From Hyphomicrobiales bacterium (GTDB lineage Bacteria; Pseudomonadota; Alphaproteobacteria; Rhizobiales; Rhizobiaceae), in the NCBI GenBank assembly GCA_011087605.1, contig JAALLE010000033.1, positions 1-40,244 of the forward strand: a stretch of DNA of 40,244 nucleotides, read 5' to 3'. The translations under genes were made by a program, and so were the position numbers. Positions 16,357-24,454 of the stretch are shown in pieces (within the stretch, counting starts at the first letter, position 1; each line of letters begins with the position of its first letter). The notes under the pieces are model-generated. The model ran no database searches. It saw nothing but the letters and a program-made list of their open reading frames with translations, and was not told the DNA's origin.

Positions 16357-17760
16357 TCAGTAGCGATAATGCTCGGGCTTGTAAGGGCCGTTGGTCGTCA
16401 CGCCGATATAGTCAGCCTGCTCATTTGACAATTCGGTCAGCTTTGCGCCGATTTTCTCAAGATGCAGCCGTGCGACTTTCTCGTCGAGATGTTTGGGCAG
16501 GATGTAGACCTTGTTTTCATAGTCATCACCTTTGGTCCAAAGCTCGATCTGAGCCAGTACCTGGTTGGTGAATGAGGCTGACATCACAAATGACGGATGC
16601 CCGGTTGCATTGCCAAGGTTGAGCAGGCGGCCCTGCGACAACAGGATCATGCGGTTGCCGGATGGCATTTCATACATGTCCACCTGGTCTTTGATATTGG
16701 TCATTTTCAGATTGCGCAGATTGGCGACCTGAATCTCGTTATCAAAGTGGCCGATATTGCCGACAATCGCCATGTCCTTCATGGCACGCATATGCTCGAT
16801 GCGGATGATGTCCTTGTTGCCGGTGGTGGTGATGAAGATATCGGATTCTTCAACAGCATCTTCCAGCGTGGTGACTTCAAATCCGTCCATTGCAGCCTGC
16901 AGCGCGCAGATCGGATCGATTTCGGTGATCTTCACCCGTGCGCCAGCACCGCGCAATGAGGCGGCAGAGCCCTTGCCAACGTCACCATACCCGCAAACCA
17001 CAGCGGTTTTGCCGGCCATCATGGTGTCCGTGGCCCGGCGAATGCCGTCAACCAGCGATTCTTTACAGCCATATTTATTGTCAAATTTGGACTTGGTGAC
17101 CGAGTCGTTGACGTTGATTGCCGGGAAAGGAAGCAAGCCTTTTTCAACCAGCTGATACAGGCGGTGAACACCGGTGGTGGTTTCTTCTGATACACCTTGA
17201 ATGTCGTCACGTTGTTTGGTGAACCAGCCCGGAGACGCCTTCAGGCGTTTTTTGATCTGGGCAAACAGATATTCTTCTTCTTCCGACTGTGGGCTTTCGA
17301 TCAGATCGGTCTCCCCATTTTCCACCCGTGCACCGATCAGAATATACATGGTGGCATCGCCACCATCATCCAGGATCATGTTGCAGGTTCCGTCTTCACC
17401 ACCAAAAAAGAAGATCTTGTCGGCATAATCCCAATATTCTTCCAGCGTTTCACCTTTAATGGCGAATACCGGAACGCCGGAAGCGGCAATGGCAGCGGCT
17501 GCATGGTCTTGAGTGGAATAGATGTTGCACGAGGCCCAGCGAACATCGGCGCCCAGGGCTACCAATGTTTCAATCAACACAGCTGTTTGAATTGTCATGT
17601 GCAGGGAGCCTGCAATGCGCGCACCCTTGAGGGGTTTTGAAGCGCCAAATTCCTCGCGCAGAGACATCAGGCCCGGCATTTCGGTTTCGGCGATATCGAG
17701 CTCCTTGCGGCCAAAATCCGCCAGCGAAATATCTTTTACTATGTAATCGTGTTGGGCCAT
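16357..17760 (-). CDS. ahcY: Adenosylhomocysteinase (S-adenosyl-L-homocysteine hydrolase)
   Basis: 467 residues from the ATG at 17760, which has AAGGA 8 bases upstream and gives the usual [18 protein letters not shown] start; a frame to 17781 is spurious. It splits S-adenosylhomocysteine into adenosine and homocysteine, clearing the product inhibitor of methyltransferases. Landmarks are [34 protein letters not shown], the NAD-binding [20 protein letters not shown], the catalytic segment [14 protein letters not shown] with Lys and Asp, and the C-terminal PYKPEHYRY that closes over NAD of the neighbouring subunit. It carries the ~40-residue insertion typical of proteobacterial enzymes (region around [14 protein letters not shown]). 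It is monocistronic, with a hairpin downstream and a palindrome 112 bases upstream. Confidence 0.98.
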   Translation of the reverse strand: MAQHDYIVKDISLADFGRKELDIAETEMPGLMSLREEFGASKPLKGARIAGSLHMTIQTAVLIETLVALGADVRWASCNIYSTQDHAAAAIAASGVPVFAIKGETLEEYWDYADKIFFFGGEDGTCNMILDDGGDATMYILIGARVENGETDLIESPQSEEEEYLFAQIKKRLKASPGWFTKQRDDIQGVSEETTTGVHRLYQLVEKGLLPFPAINVNDSVTKSKFDNKYGCKESLVDGIRRATDTMMAGKTAVVCGYGDVGKGSAASLRGAGARVKITEIDPICALQAAMDGFEVTTLEDAVEESDIFITTTGNKDIIRIEHMRAMKDMAIVGNIGHFDNEIQVANLRNLKMTNIKDQVDMYEMPSGNRMILLSQGRLLNLGNATGHPSFVMSASFTNQVLAQIELWTKGDDYENKVYILPKHLDEKVARLHLEKIGAKLTELSNEQADYIGVTTNGPYKPEHYRY

Positions 17761-17871
17761 GACAGGCATCCTTATCTGCAATTATCCAATGGAACAGGAA
17801 ATCACGTGCCGGCATCAACCGAGCACAATACTGGGCGCGGGTTTAGCAGTCCGGACTTATCTGCGCAAGTC

Positions 17872-17893
17872 CATATAAAGAATTGTTTATGTG
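17872..17893. promoter_or_regulatory. 22-bp imperfect palindrome upstream of ahcY
   Basis: Arms CATATAAAG and GTTTATGTG flank AATT; seven of nine arm positions are complementary. It lies 112 bases before the ahcY ATG and 43 bases after the yidC stop, in the only non-coding stretch that can hold the ahcY promoter. An A/T-rich dyad here could be an operator. ArsR-family SahR regulators are known to control ahcY in Proteobacteria; assigning this dyad to SahR is my inference. Confidence 0.45.
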
Positions 17894-17935
17894 ATTCTTT
17901 GCCTTTTGCTAGGGCGTCACATGATCAACGTTTTG

Positions 17936-19750
17936 TCAGTTGGATCCTTCTTTTTTCTTGCTCAACATTGCCTTCAGATTGTCCCATAATTCAATCTTCG
18001 CCCCCTGGCGTTTCATGATGGTTCCTTGTTGCAAGATCGACAGGAAGTTGTTCCACGCCCAATAGATCACCAAACCGGCTGGGAAAGTTGCCAGCATGAA
18101 CGTGAACATGACCGGCATCCATTTGAAGATCATCTGCTGGGTCGGATCAGGTGGGGCAGGGTTCATCTGCATCTGGATGAACATGGTGATGCCCATGATG
18201 AGCGGCCATACACCAACGGCAATGAGTGCCAGAAACGCCGGCGTTTCAAATGGCAGCAGGCCAAACAGGTTCAAAAACGATGTTGGGTCAGGCGCCGAAA
18301 GGTCATGAATCCAGCCGAAGAACGGCGCGTGGCGCATCTCGATGGTGACGTAGATCACCTTATACAGCGAGAAGAATACAGGGATCTGGATCAGAACCGG
18401 CCAACAACCTGCTGCCGGGTTGATTTTTTCCTTCTTGTACAGCGCCATCAGTTCCTTTTGCTGCGCCTGCCGGTCATCAGCATGGCGTTCGCGAATGGCC
18501 GTCATTTCCGGCTGCATTTTTTTCATATTGGCCATCGACGCATAGGATTTGTTGGCCAGTGGGAAGAACAATATTTTCAACAGCACGGTCACGCCAAGAA
18601 TTGCCACGCCGAAATTGCCAACCAGTTGATAAATCCAGTTCATCACGCCAAACAACGGTTTGGTCAGCCAGTAAAACCAACCCCAGTCGATGATTTTATC
18701 AAAAAGCGGAATGCTCAGATTGTCGCGATAGGCATCGATAATGTCGACTTTCTTGGCACCTGCGAAGAGACGGCTGGAGGTTTCAGCAGTGCCGCCGGCG
18801 GCAATGGTGATTGCTTCGCCGAGAAAGTCGCTTTGATAAAACGGGCGCCCGTTTGAATAGTAATTGTAATGGGCGACGAAAGAACCGCCGGGGATCAGCG
18901 CCGTGGCCCAATATTTGTCGGTTATGCCGAGCCAGCCACTCTCGGCCAATTCCTTGGTGACCTGTTTTTCGTCTTCGATGTCGCCGTAATCGTATTCGTC
19001 CAGTCCCTGATCACCGACAGAGCCGACCAGGCCTTCGTGGAGCACATAGATGCCTGCCACTTCAGGTGTTCCATAGCGCGCGATGCGACCATAGGGCTTC
19101 AGGGCAACCGCCGCCGGGCTGGTATTTGTTACCGTGTCGGTCACGGTGAACATATAGTCGGCGTCGAGTTCGATTTTGCGCTGAAACTCGAGGCCCTTTT
19201 CATTGTTGTATTGCAGCACGATGGGCGAGGAAGGTGTCAGATTGCCCCCTTTGGCCTGTGTCCACACGGTGCCGGGCCCAGGTACCTCGCCGGCATCGGC
19301 GTTTGGAGAAAAGCCGAATTCGGCAAAATAGGCGTTTTCATTGTTGACCGGCATTAACAGGCGAATTTCCGGGCTGGTTGGATCAACTGTCTGGCGATAC
19401 AGCGCCAGATTCAGATCATCAATGCGACCGCCCTTCAAATTGATGCTGCCATCGAGCTTTTCGGAACGGAACTCCACTCTGCCCGCAGAGTCGTTGGTCG
19501 ATGCCTGCTGGCCACTGCTGCCAGGAACCGCGGATTGGCCGGAGGTTGGCGCAGGCACGCCTTCGCTGCCTGAAGACGGCACCGCCGTTGTTGATTCATT
19601 TGATGGCGTGGTTTCAGCCTGCAATTGCGCCTGCGCTTCAGCGGCGGCTCGTTCTTTCTCGATACGCGGGCTGATGACGAGCATCTGCCAGAAAAACACG
19701 ACCGCCAGCGACAGAACGGCGGCGAGAATGAAATTGCGTTGGTTGTCCAT
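17936..19750 (-). CDS. yidC: Membrane protein insertase YidC
   Basis: 604 residues, normal for a Gram-negative YidC. It inserts and folds inner-membrane proteins, alone or with SecYEG. The first helix is at about 6-26 (FILAAVLSLAVVFFWQMLVI), then a low-complexity Ala/Ser/Gly linker, the large periplasmic P1 domain (about 90-340), and the conserved five-helix core from about 350. The core includes KMQPEMTAIRERHADDRQAQ (the cytoplasmic C1 hairpin) and NPAAGCWPVLIQIPVFFSLY, the family's most conserved segment. The conserved Arg of the hydrophilic groove, expected near the start of the core, was not located with certainty. It follows rnpA after 96 bases; the usual overlapping yidD is not seen. 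Confidence 0.97.
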   Translation of the reverse strand: MDNQRNFILAAVLSLAVVFFWQMLVISPRIEKERAAAEAQAQLQAETTPSNESTTAVPSSGSEGVPAPTSGQSAVPGSSGQQASTNDSAGRVEFRSEKLDGSINLKGGRIDDLNLALYRQTVDPTSPEIRLLMPVNNENAYFAEFGFSPNADAGEVPGPGTVWTQAKGGNLTPSSPIVLQYNNEKGLEFQRKIELDADYMFTVTDTVTNTSPAAVALKPYGRIARYGTPEVAGIYVLHEGLVGSVGDQGLDEYDYGDIEDEKQVTKELAESGWLGITDKYWATALIPGGSFVAHYNYYSNGRPFYQSDFLGEAITIAAGGTAETSSRLFAGAKKVDIIDAYRDNLSIPLFDKIIDWGWFYWLTKPLFGVMNWIYQLVGNFGVAILGVTVLLKILFFPLANKSYASMANMKKMQPEMTAIRERHADDRQAQQKELMALYKKEKINPAAGCWPVLIQIPVFFSLYKVIYVTIEMRHAPFFGWIHDLSAPDPTSFLNLFGLLPFETPAFLALIAVGVWPLIMGITMFIQMQMNPAPPDPTQQMIFKWMPVMFTFMLATFPAGLVIYWAWNNFLSILQQGTIMKRQGAKIELWDNLKAMLSKKKEGSN

Positions 19751-19846
19751 CAGGAAGCCCGTCTAGTTATCAGAGATTAATTCAACTCATGTGGGGTAGC
19801 TCTATGGCGGATGCCACAGGAAATTTGCTGGCACGTTTTGCCCCGC

Positions 19847-20272
19847 TCAGTGTTGATTTGCAACACGGCGATCGCGTCGTTTTCCCTTATTGTTGGGTTT
19901 TTGTTCGAATTTTGCGTGACGCATGCCGTGGTTGACCGCCGCGACCAGCGAATCGAAGGGGCAATTCAGCGCAATCCGCCGCGCGATCAGCACGGCATCC
20001 TTGTTGCGACACTGCTCAGGAAGGTCAGCGAGTTTCACCGCTTCGCGCAATCGACGCTTGATGCGATTGCGCTCAACCGAGTTTCCGACTTTTTTTGTAA
20101 CCGTATAGCCGACCCGCAAACCGCCATCACACTGGTCAGTTCGCTGTCGTAATTGCAAAACAAAAGCGCGCTCGTGAGAACGCGCTCCTTCTCTTGCTTT
20201 CAGAAAATCTGCCCGGTCTTTCAATCGATTGACCGTGATTTCCGACTTAGGCTGAGAGTTTTTTGCGGCCAT
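19847..20272 (-). CDS. rnpA: Ribonuclease P protein component
   Basis: 141 residues from the ATG at 20272. The protein binds the RNase P RNA and helps mature tRNA 5' ends. The RNR signature is clear ([18 protein letters not shown], about residues 65-82), together with FVLQLRQR and [12 protein letters not shown]. The C-terminus is basic. The start is uncertain: ATGs at 20278 and 20272 lie inside the last codons of rpmH (32- or 26-base overlap in another frame), and a TTG at 20224 lies just after rpmH. I chose 20272 because the residues that follow ([11 protein letters not shown]) still read as a plausible tail, but a shorter protein is possible. Confidence 0.93.
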   Translation of the reverse strand: MAAKNSQPKSEITVNRLKDRADFLKAREGARSHERAFVLQLRQRTDQCDGGLRVGYTVTKKVGNSVERNRIKRRLREAVKLADLPEQCRNKDAVLIARRIALNCPFDSLVAAVNHGMRHAKFEQKPNNKGKRRDRRVANQH

Positions 20273-20381
20273 GGGCACGACGTTTTGCGATCACCCGACG
20301 TCCGCCTGGAGTTGCCATGCGAGAACGAAAGCCGTGGCGGCGTTTGCGTACCAGTTTACTGGGCTGATAGGTCCGTTTCAT
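20247..20381 (-). CDS. rpmH: 50S ribosomal protein L34
   Basis: 44 residues, found by direct translation of the minus strand. It begins [18 protein letters not shown] and continues [26 protein letters not shown], an exact fit to bacterial L34 in length and pattern. Highly basic, binds 23S rRNA. First gene of the rpmH-rnpA-yidC cluster, driven by the promoter at 20509-20537 through a leader of about 120 bases. It overlaps the start of rnpA. Confidence 0.97.
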   Translation of the reverse strand: MKRTYQPSKLVRKRRHGFRSRMATPGGRRVIAKRRAHGRKKLSA

Positions 20382-20689
20382 ATCGATATGCCAGTCGAAG
20401 ACCGGCCCTCTTGTCATTCATCAAAGCTTTGTACGTCGTGGCGGGTAAGGAACTTGTTAACGAATTCCGCTCCGGCTTTGCCAGAAGATGCTCACGTCGC
20501 GTTGGCGCTGTATAGGCAGAGCTTGGCGGCGAGTCAATCAAAACCAACCCAAGATTTTACGACAAATCATTCCACCCCACGTAATGGTAACACGGGTGTC
20601 ATAACAGCGTGATCACCGGCCTGTTGAAAGCGGTGGTTCAAGATCGTACCAGTATAACAACGAATTACATAAATTAATCTGGAACCCGC
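20382..20689. other. Intergenic region between rpmH and the divergent oxidoreductase gene
   Basis: 308 bases without a convincing gene. It holds the rpmH promoter and leader on the left half. In the right half the A/T-rich stretch at 20650-20680 probably contains the oxidoreductase promoter, but I found no pair of boxes with normal spacing. No dnaA gene or DnaA-box cluster is present, so this rpmH cluster is not visibly at an origin. Confidence 0.6.
20509..20537 (-). promoter_or_regulatory. Sigma70-type promoter for rpmH-rnpA-yidC
   Basis: On the minus strand TTGACT (20537-20532), a 17-base spacer and TATACA (20514-20509) form a near-consensus promoter. Transcription would start around 20502 and reach the rpmH ATG after about 120 bases. 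Confidence 0.72.
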
Positions 20690-22141
20690 ATGGTCACTCT
20701 CTTAAAACCTGACATCTGTGTAATTGGCGCCGGCTCCGGAGGCTTGGTTGTCGCCTCTGCCGCTGCATCTTTCGGAGTTGATGTCGTGCTGATCGAAAAG
20801 GGAAAAATGGGGGGTGACTGCCTAAATTATGGCTGCGTTCCATCAAAAGCGCTGATCGCTGCGGCAAAACACGCCCAATCGATGCGCGATGCGCCGCAAT
20901 TTGGTGTCAGCACCGGTGGTAAGGAAGCAACGGGACCACGGGTCAGTTTCAAGCAGGCGCATGATCATGTGCATGGGGTGATTGATACAATCGCTCCAAT
21001 GGACAGTGTTGAGCGGTTTGAAGCACTTGGTGTGACGGTGATTCAGGACGCGGCACGGTTTGTCGATAAAAAAACCGTCGAAGCCGGCGATTATGTCATC
21101 AAACCGCGGCGATTTGTTGTGGCCACCGGATCTGCCCCATTTGTGCCACCCATTCCGGGCCTCGACACAGTTGATTATGTCACCAACGAAACGATTTTCG
21201 ACAGAACCCGCAATCCCGGCCATTTGCTGGTTATCGGGGGGGGACCTATCGGTCTGGAAATGGCCCAGGCACATCACCGCCTGGGCGCAAAAGTAACCGT
21301 AATTGAGGGTCTGAAGGCGCTGGGCAAGGACGATCCTGAACTTGCGGCAATTGTGCTTGAGAAAATACGCGGCGAAGGCGTTGAAATCCGCGAGGAAACC
21401 AAGGTGATACGGGTTGAAAAAACCTTCGTGGGCAAAACCCAGAAGATTCGTCTGCATGTGGAGATCAACGGAGTGGAAGACACCATTGATGGTGACACAT
21501 TATTGGTGGCCACTGGTCGGGCTGCGACTGTTGGCGGGCTGGATCTTGAAAAGGCCGGCATTGAATATTCGAGACGGGGCATCACCGTGAACAAAAAAAT
21601 GCGGACCAGTAATTCCAAGGTCTATGCTATTGGAGATGTAGCAGGCAGCCTGCAATTCACTCATGTCGCGGGCTATCATGCCGGTCTGGTCATCCGGGCC
21701 ATTCTTTTTCGCATGAATGCCAAGGAGAATACTCACATTATCCCGTGGAGCACCTATACGGATCCGGAACTGGCCCATGTCGGGCATACCGAAGAAACCG
21801 CCCGCGCCAGTTTCAAAGATATTAGAATTCTGCGCTGGCCTTATGCAGAAAATGACCGCGCCCAGGCCGAAAAGAAGACCAGTGGATTGATAAAGATCAT
21901 TGCCCGCAAGAATGGCACAATTGAAGGCGTCTCCATCGCCGGCGTCATGGCGGGAGAAATGATGAATATGTGGGCTCTGGCGATATCACAAAAACTGAAG
22001 GTGAAGGACATTGCCGGCTATGTTGCGCCTTATCCGACAATGAGCGAAATCGGCAAGCGGGCCGCCACCTCATTTTACGCCCCCGCGACAAAAAAGCCGT
22101 TTGTGCGTTGGCTGGTACGCTTTTTGGCAAAATTCGGTTAG
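20690..22141 (+). CDS. FAD-dependent pyridine nucleotide-disulfide oxidoreductase (mercuric reductase / dihydrolipoamide dehydrogenase-like)
   Basis: 483 residues. FAD motif VIGAGSGGLVVASAA at 11-25, redox-active disulfide GGDCLNYGCVPSKAL with C44 and C49, NAD(P) motif VIGGGPIGLEMAQ near 178-190, second FAD motif KVYAIGDVAGS, and a dimerisation domain. In true lipoamide dehydrogenase and glutathione reductase the partner chain gives a His-Glu pair in HPTxSE; here the segment is APYPTMSE, so Tyr replaces His while Glu is kept. The paired Cys of MerA's C-terminus is also missing. The tail is basic and hydrophobic (FVRWLVRFLAKFG), perhaps membrane-touching. So the fold is sure but the substrate is unknown. 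It precedes the sensor kinase by 33 bases, perhaps co-transcribed. Confidence 0.88.
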   Translation: MVTLLKPDICVIGAGSGGLVVASAAASFGVDVVLIEKGKMGGDCLNYGCVPSKALIAAAKHAQSMRDAPQFGVSTGGKEATGPRVSFKQAHDHVHGVIDTIAPMDSVERFEALGVTVIQDAARFVDKKTVEAGDYVIKPRRFVVATGSAPFVPPIPGLDTVDYVTNETIFDRTRNPGHLLVIGGGPIGLEMAQAHHRLGAKVTVIEGLKALGKDDPELAAIVLEKIRGEGVEIREETKVIRVEKTFVGKTQKIRLHVEINGVEDTIDGDTLLVATGRAATVGGLDLEKAGIEYSRRGITVNKKMRTSNSKVYAIGDVAGSLQFTHVAGYHAGLVIRAILFRMNAKENTHIIPWSTYTDPELAHVGHTEETARASFKDIRILRWPYAENDRAQAEKKTSGLIKIIARKNGTIEGVSIAGVMAGEMMNMWALAISQKLKVKDIAGYVAPYPTMSEIGKRAATSFYAPATKKPFVRWLVRFLAKFG

Positions 22142-22174
22142 TATTCATATAATTGCCAAGAGCATTATCTGAAT

Positions 22175-23671
22175 ATGACGATTGAGGGCCCTCTGCCGTT
22201 GAGCCAATTTGAACTCAAGAGCGAAAATACCGTGCCGGTTGAGCGGAATCGCATGATTCCGCGAAGCCTGTCGGGCAAGCTGCTCATTCTCACCATGGTG
22301 GTGATTATGCTGACGGAGATATTCGTATTCATTCCCTCAGTCGCCAACTTTCGACTGACATGGTTGTCTGATCATTTCGTTACCGGGGAGGCTGCATCGT
22401 TGGCCCTTGAGCGGTTGCCGGATGACGCCGTTCCCGATGATGTGCGGGACCAGTTGCTGTCGCTGACGCAAACCGAAGTCATTGTTGTGCGTCGCGAGGG
22501 AGCTCGACGGGTGCTGGCCACCAAAGCCATGCCAGGCAATGTGGCGCGCCATGTGGAACTGGCCATGCCGGGCCGTATACAGGCCGTGCGCTCCATCACC
22601 GACGCGCTGGATACCCTGATATTGGGGGGAGAAAACCGAACAATCAGGGTCTTCGGTCCGATGACGGAACGAAACGGTACGCTTGAATTGGTCATGAAGG
22701 AAAAGCCGTTGCGCGACGCGATGCTGAGCTATGCGGGTAACGTTTTGCTGATTTCACTGGCGATTTCGATTTTCACCGGTCTGGCGGTTTTTCTGACCCT
22801 TCGCGCGCTGCTCATTCGTCCCCTGCAGCGCATGTCTGGGGCCATGTTGGATTTTTCCAACAATCCCGAAGACGCTTCAAAGGTGATCGAGCCATCGGGT
22901 CGCCGCGACGAAATTGGCGTAGCCGAAGTGCAGCTCAGTTCGATGCAAAAACAGGTCCGCGGCACCATGGCGCAACAGCGGCATTTGGCAGATCTCGGGC
23001 TGGCGGTGTCGAAGATCAACCACGACCTGCGCAATATTCTGGCGTCCGCGTCACTGTTTTCTGACCGCTTGTCGGATCTTGAGGACCCGGTCGCGCAAAG
23101 GCTGGCCCCCCGCTTAGTCAGGACGATTGACCGGGCTGCAGATTATACCAAATCGGTTCTGGCCTACGGAAAATCAGGAGAGGCGTTACCTCAGCGCAAC
23201 GTCGTGCGCCTGCATCGCCTGTGTGAAGACGTGGCCGAGGCTCTGGCGTTGGACCGCGACAGTAACGTTGAAAGCCCTGTTGAATGGATCAATCAAACCG
23301 ATCCGCATCTTGAGGTCACGGCTGATCCGGAACAATTGTTTCGGGTTTTGTTGAACCTGTCGCGCAATGCCGTTCAGGCGATGACCAACACGTCGGATGA
23401 TGCTGTTGTCAAACGTCTGACCATTTCGGCCCAACGACTGCCCGACGGCGTTCAAATTCTTGTATCCGATACAGGCCCCGGATTTCCAGCCAAGGTCCGC
23501 GAGAACCTGTTCACCGCATTTTCCGCAACTGGGCAAAATGGCGGCACCGGATTGGGTCTGGCCATTGCGGCTGAATTGATCCGAGCTCATGGGGGAACAA
23601 TTGAGTTGCGCGATGATGATGCGCCCGGATCCCGGTTTGTGATAGATCTGCCGGATTGTCCGTCAAGTTGA
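22175..23671 (+). CDS. Orphan membrane sensor histidine kinase with HAMP domain
   Basis: 498 residues. Two membrane helices (about 35-56 and 187-212) flank an extracytoplasmic sensor of about 130 residues that matches no family I can name. A HAMP linker (about 207-262) is followed by the phospho-accepting His283 in KINHDLRNILAS. The ATPase domain has N box LNLSRNAVQAM, G1 SDTGPGFP and G2 GGTGLGLAIA. No response regulator is adjacent, so its partner is elsewhere. An in-frame Met27 just before the first helix is an alternative start. The preceding oxidoreductase gene is close and on the same strand, which may hint at redox or stress sensing, but nothing in the protein proves it. Confidence 0.92.
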   Translation: MTIEGPLPLSQFELKSENTVPVERNRMIPRSLSGKLLILTMVVIMLTEIFVFIPSVANFRLTWLSDHFVTGEAASLALERLPDDAVPDDVRDQLLSLTQTEVIVVRREGARRVLATKAMPGNVARHVELAMPGRIQAVRSITDALDTLILGGENRTIRVFGPMTERNGTLELVMKEKPLRDAMLSYAGNVLLISLAISIFTGLAVFLTLRALLIRPLQRMSGAMLDFSNNPEDASKVIEPSGRRDEIGVAEVQLSSMQKQVRGTMAQQRHLADLGLAVSKINHDLRNILASASLFSDRLSDLEDPVAQRLAPRLVRTIDRAADYTKSVLAYGKSGEALPQRNVVRLHRLCEDVAEALALDRDSNVESPVEWINQTDPHLEVTADPEQLFRVLLNLSRNAVQAMTNTSDDAVVKRLTISAQRLPDGVQILVSDTGPGFPAKVRENLFTAFSATGQNGGTGLGLAIAAELIRAHGGTIELRDDDAPGSRFVIDLPDCPSS

Positions 23672-23678
23672 GCGCGGG

Positions 23679-24431
23679 TTACTGCAGCCCCACAGCGTCG
23701 ACAATACCGGCCGGGCAGCCGGGTCGTGTTTGCGGCGCAGCCTGAATCAGGTCGGAAAGGGGCATTTGTTCAGTAATTTCACCTCTTAATCCAATCGTCA
23801 GTTCGGTGATGATGGTACGCCTTCCGTCGCGTTTGCAGGCGATGCGCACCCGTTGACCCGCACCCTTGCCGAAACTGGCATTCACCACCTTGCGAATTTG
23901 CCGACCGGTCAATTGCTTACCTATCGAACTTGCAAACAGGTCACGCAGTGGCGAGTTGTTGATCTTGTTCATCAACAGGAGAGAATCGTGAAAATAGGTT
24001 TCTGCATCGGCGGAATAGCAGGTGCCGTGTTTGATCCATTCATGGCGATGCAGGAAGGATCGGGCACCGGGCATGATTTTCAGCAACTCGTTCTGCAGCT
24101 CTTCTGACAGGCCAAGGCCAGTCAGACGAGACCACTTGCGCGAGGTGTCGAGACGCTTTTGGCTGGCGTCGACATTGCAATAGGATTGGTTGCGCGGTTG
24201 CGGCCAAAGGCCGTGAAGTGAAAAATGGTTGGCATCATAGCGTCGGGTTGTCTGACTTCGGCATTCGGGCAATCTCGGGCGGGTTTCACAAAAGCCGGCT
24301 TGCCAGGAAATTGCCAATACCATGTCGCCATCGTATTTTGGTGGTGAGCTCGATTCATAGCTGCAACTGGCCAGCAATATCAGGCAGCTCACAATAACAA
24401 AATTGATCAGGGGATTGTGCTCGACGTTCAT
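23679..24431 (-). CDS. Ribonuclease T2 family lipoprotein
   Basis: 250 residues from the ATG at 24431; the frame runs to 24512 but those 27 residues have no signal features. The N-terminus is a lipoprotein signal: INFVIVSCLILLASC, with lipobox LASC, so the enzyme should be anchored in the outer or inner membrane facing the periplasm. Both catalytic segments of RNase T2 are intact: CAS I HFSLHGLWPQ and CAS II HEWIKHGTC, each with the essential His, and several Cys for disulfides. T2 enzymes cut RNA through 2',3'-cyclic phosphate. This would suit scavenging of extracellular RNA for nucleotides and phosphate. It converges on the kinase (7 bases apart) and diverges from the helicase gene with only 23 bases between starts. 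Confidence 0.9.
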   Translation of the reverse strand: MNVEHNPLINFVIVSCLILLASCSYESSSPPKYDGDMVLAISWQAGFCETRPRLPECRSQTTRRYDANHFSLHGLWPQPRNQSYCNVDASQKRLDTSRKWSRLTGLGLSEELQNELLKIMPGARSFLHRHEWIKHGTCYSADAETYFHDSLLLMNKINNSPLRDLFASSIGKQLTGRQIRKVVNASFGKGAGQRVRIACKRDGRRTIITELTIGLRGEITEQMPLSDLIQAAPQTRPGCPAGIVDAVGLQ

Positions 24432-24454
24432 GGTGAAAAAGCTACGATACAGCC

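Noticed and set aside
17761-17935. SAH or SAM riboswitch upstream of ahcY
   Set aside because: I could not find the conserved core or pseudoknot of known SAH or SAM-II elements; only the DNA palindrome stands out.
18026-18856. 276-codon plus-strand frame opposite yidC
   Set aside because: Shadow of yidC, rich in His and Arg, with no recognisable content.
20382-20689. Chromosome origin next to rpmH
   Set aside because: rpmH is near dnaA and oriC in many bacteria, but there is no dnaA gene and no visible cluster of TTATCCACA-like boxes here, and in rhizobia this cluster is not at the origin.
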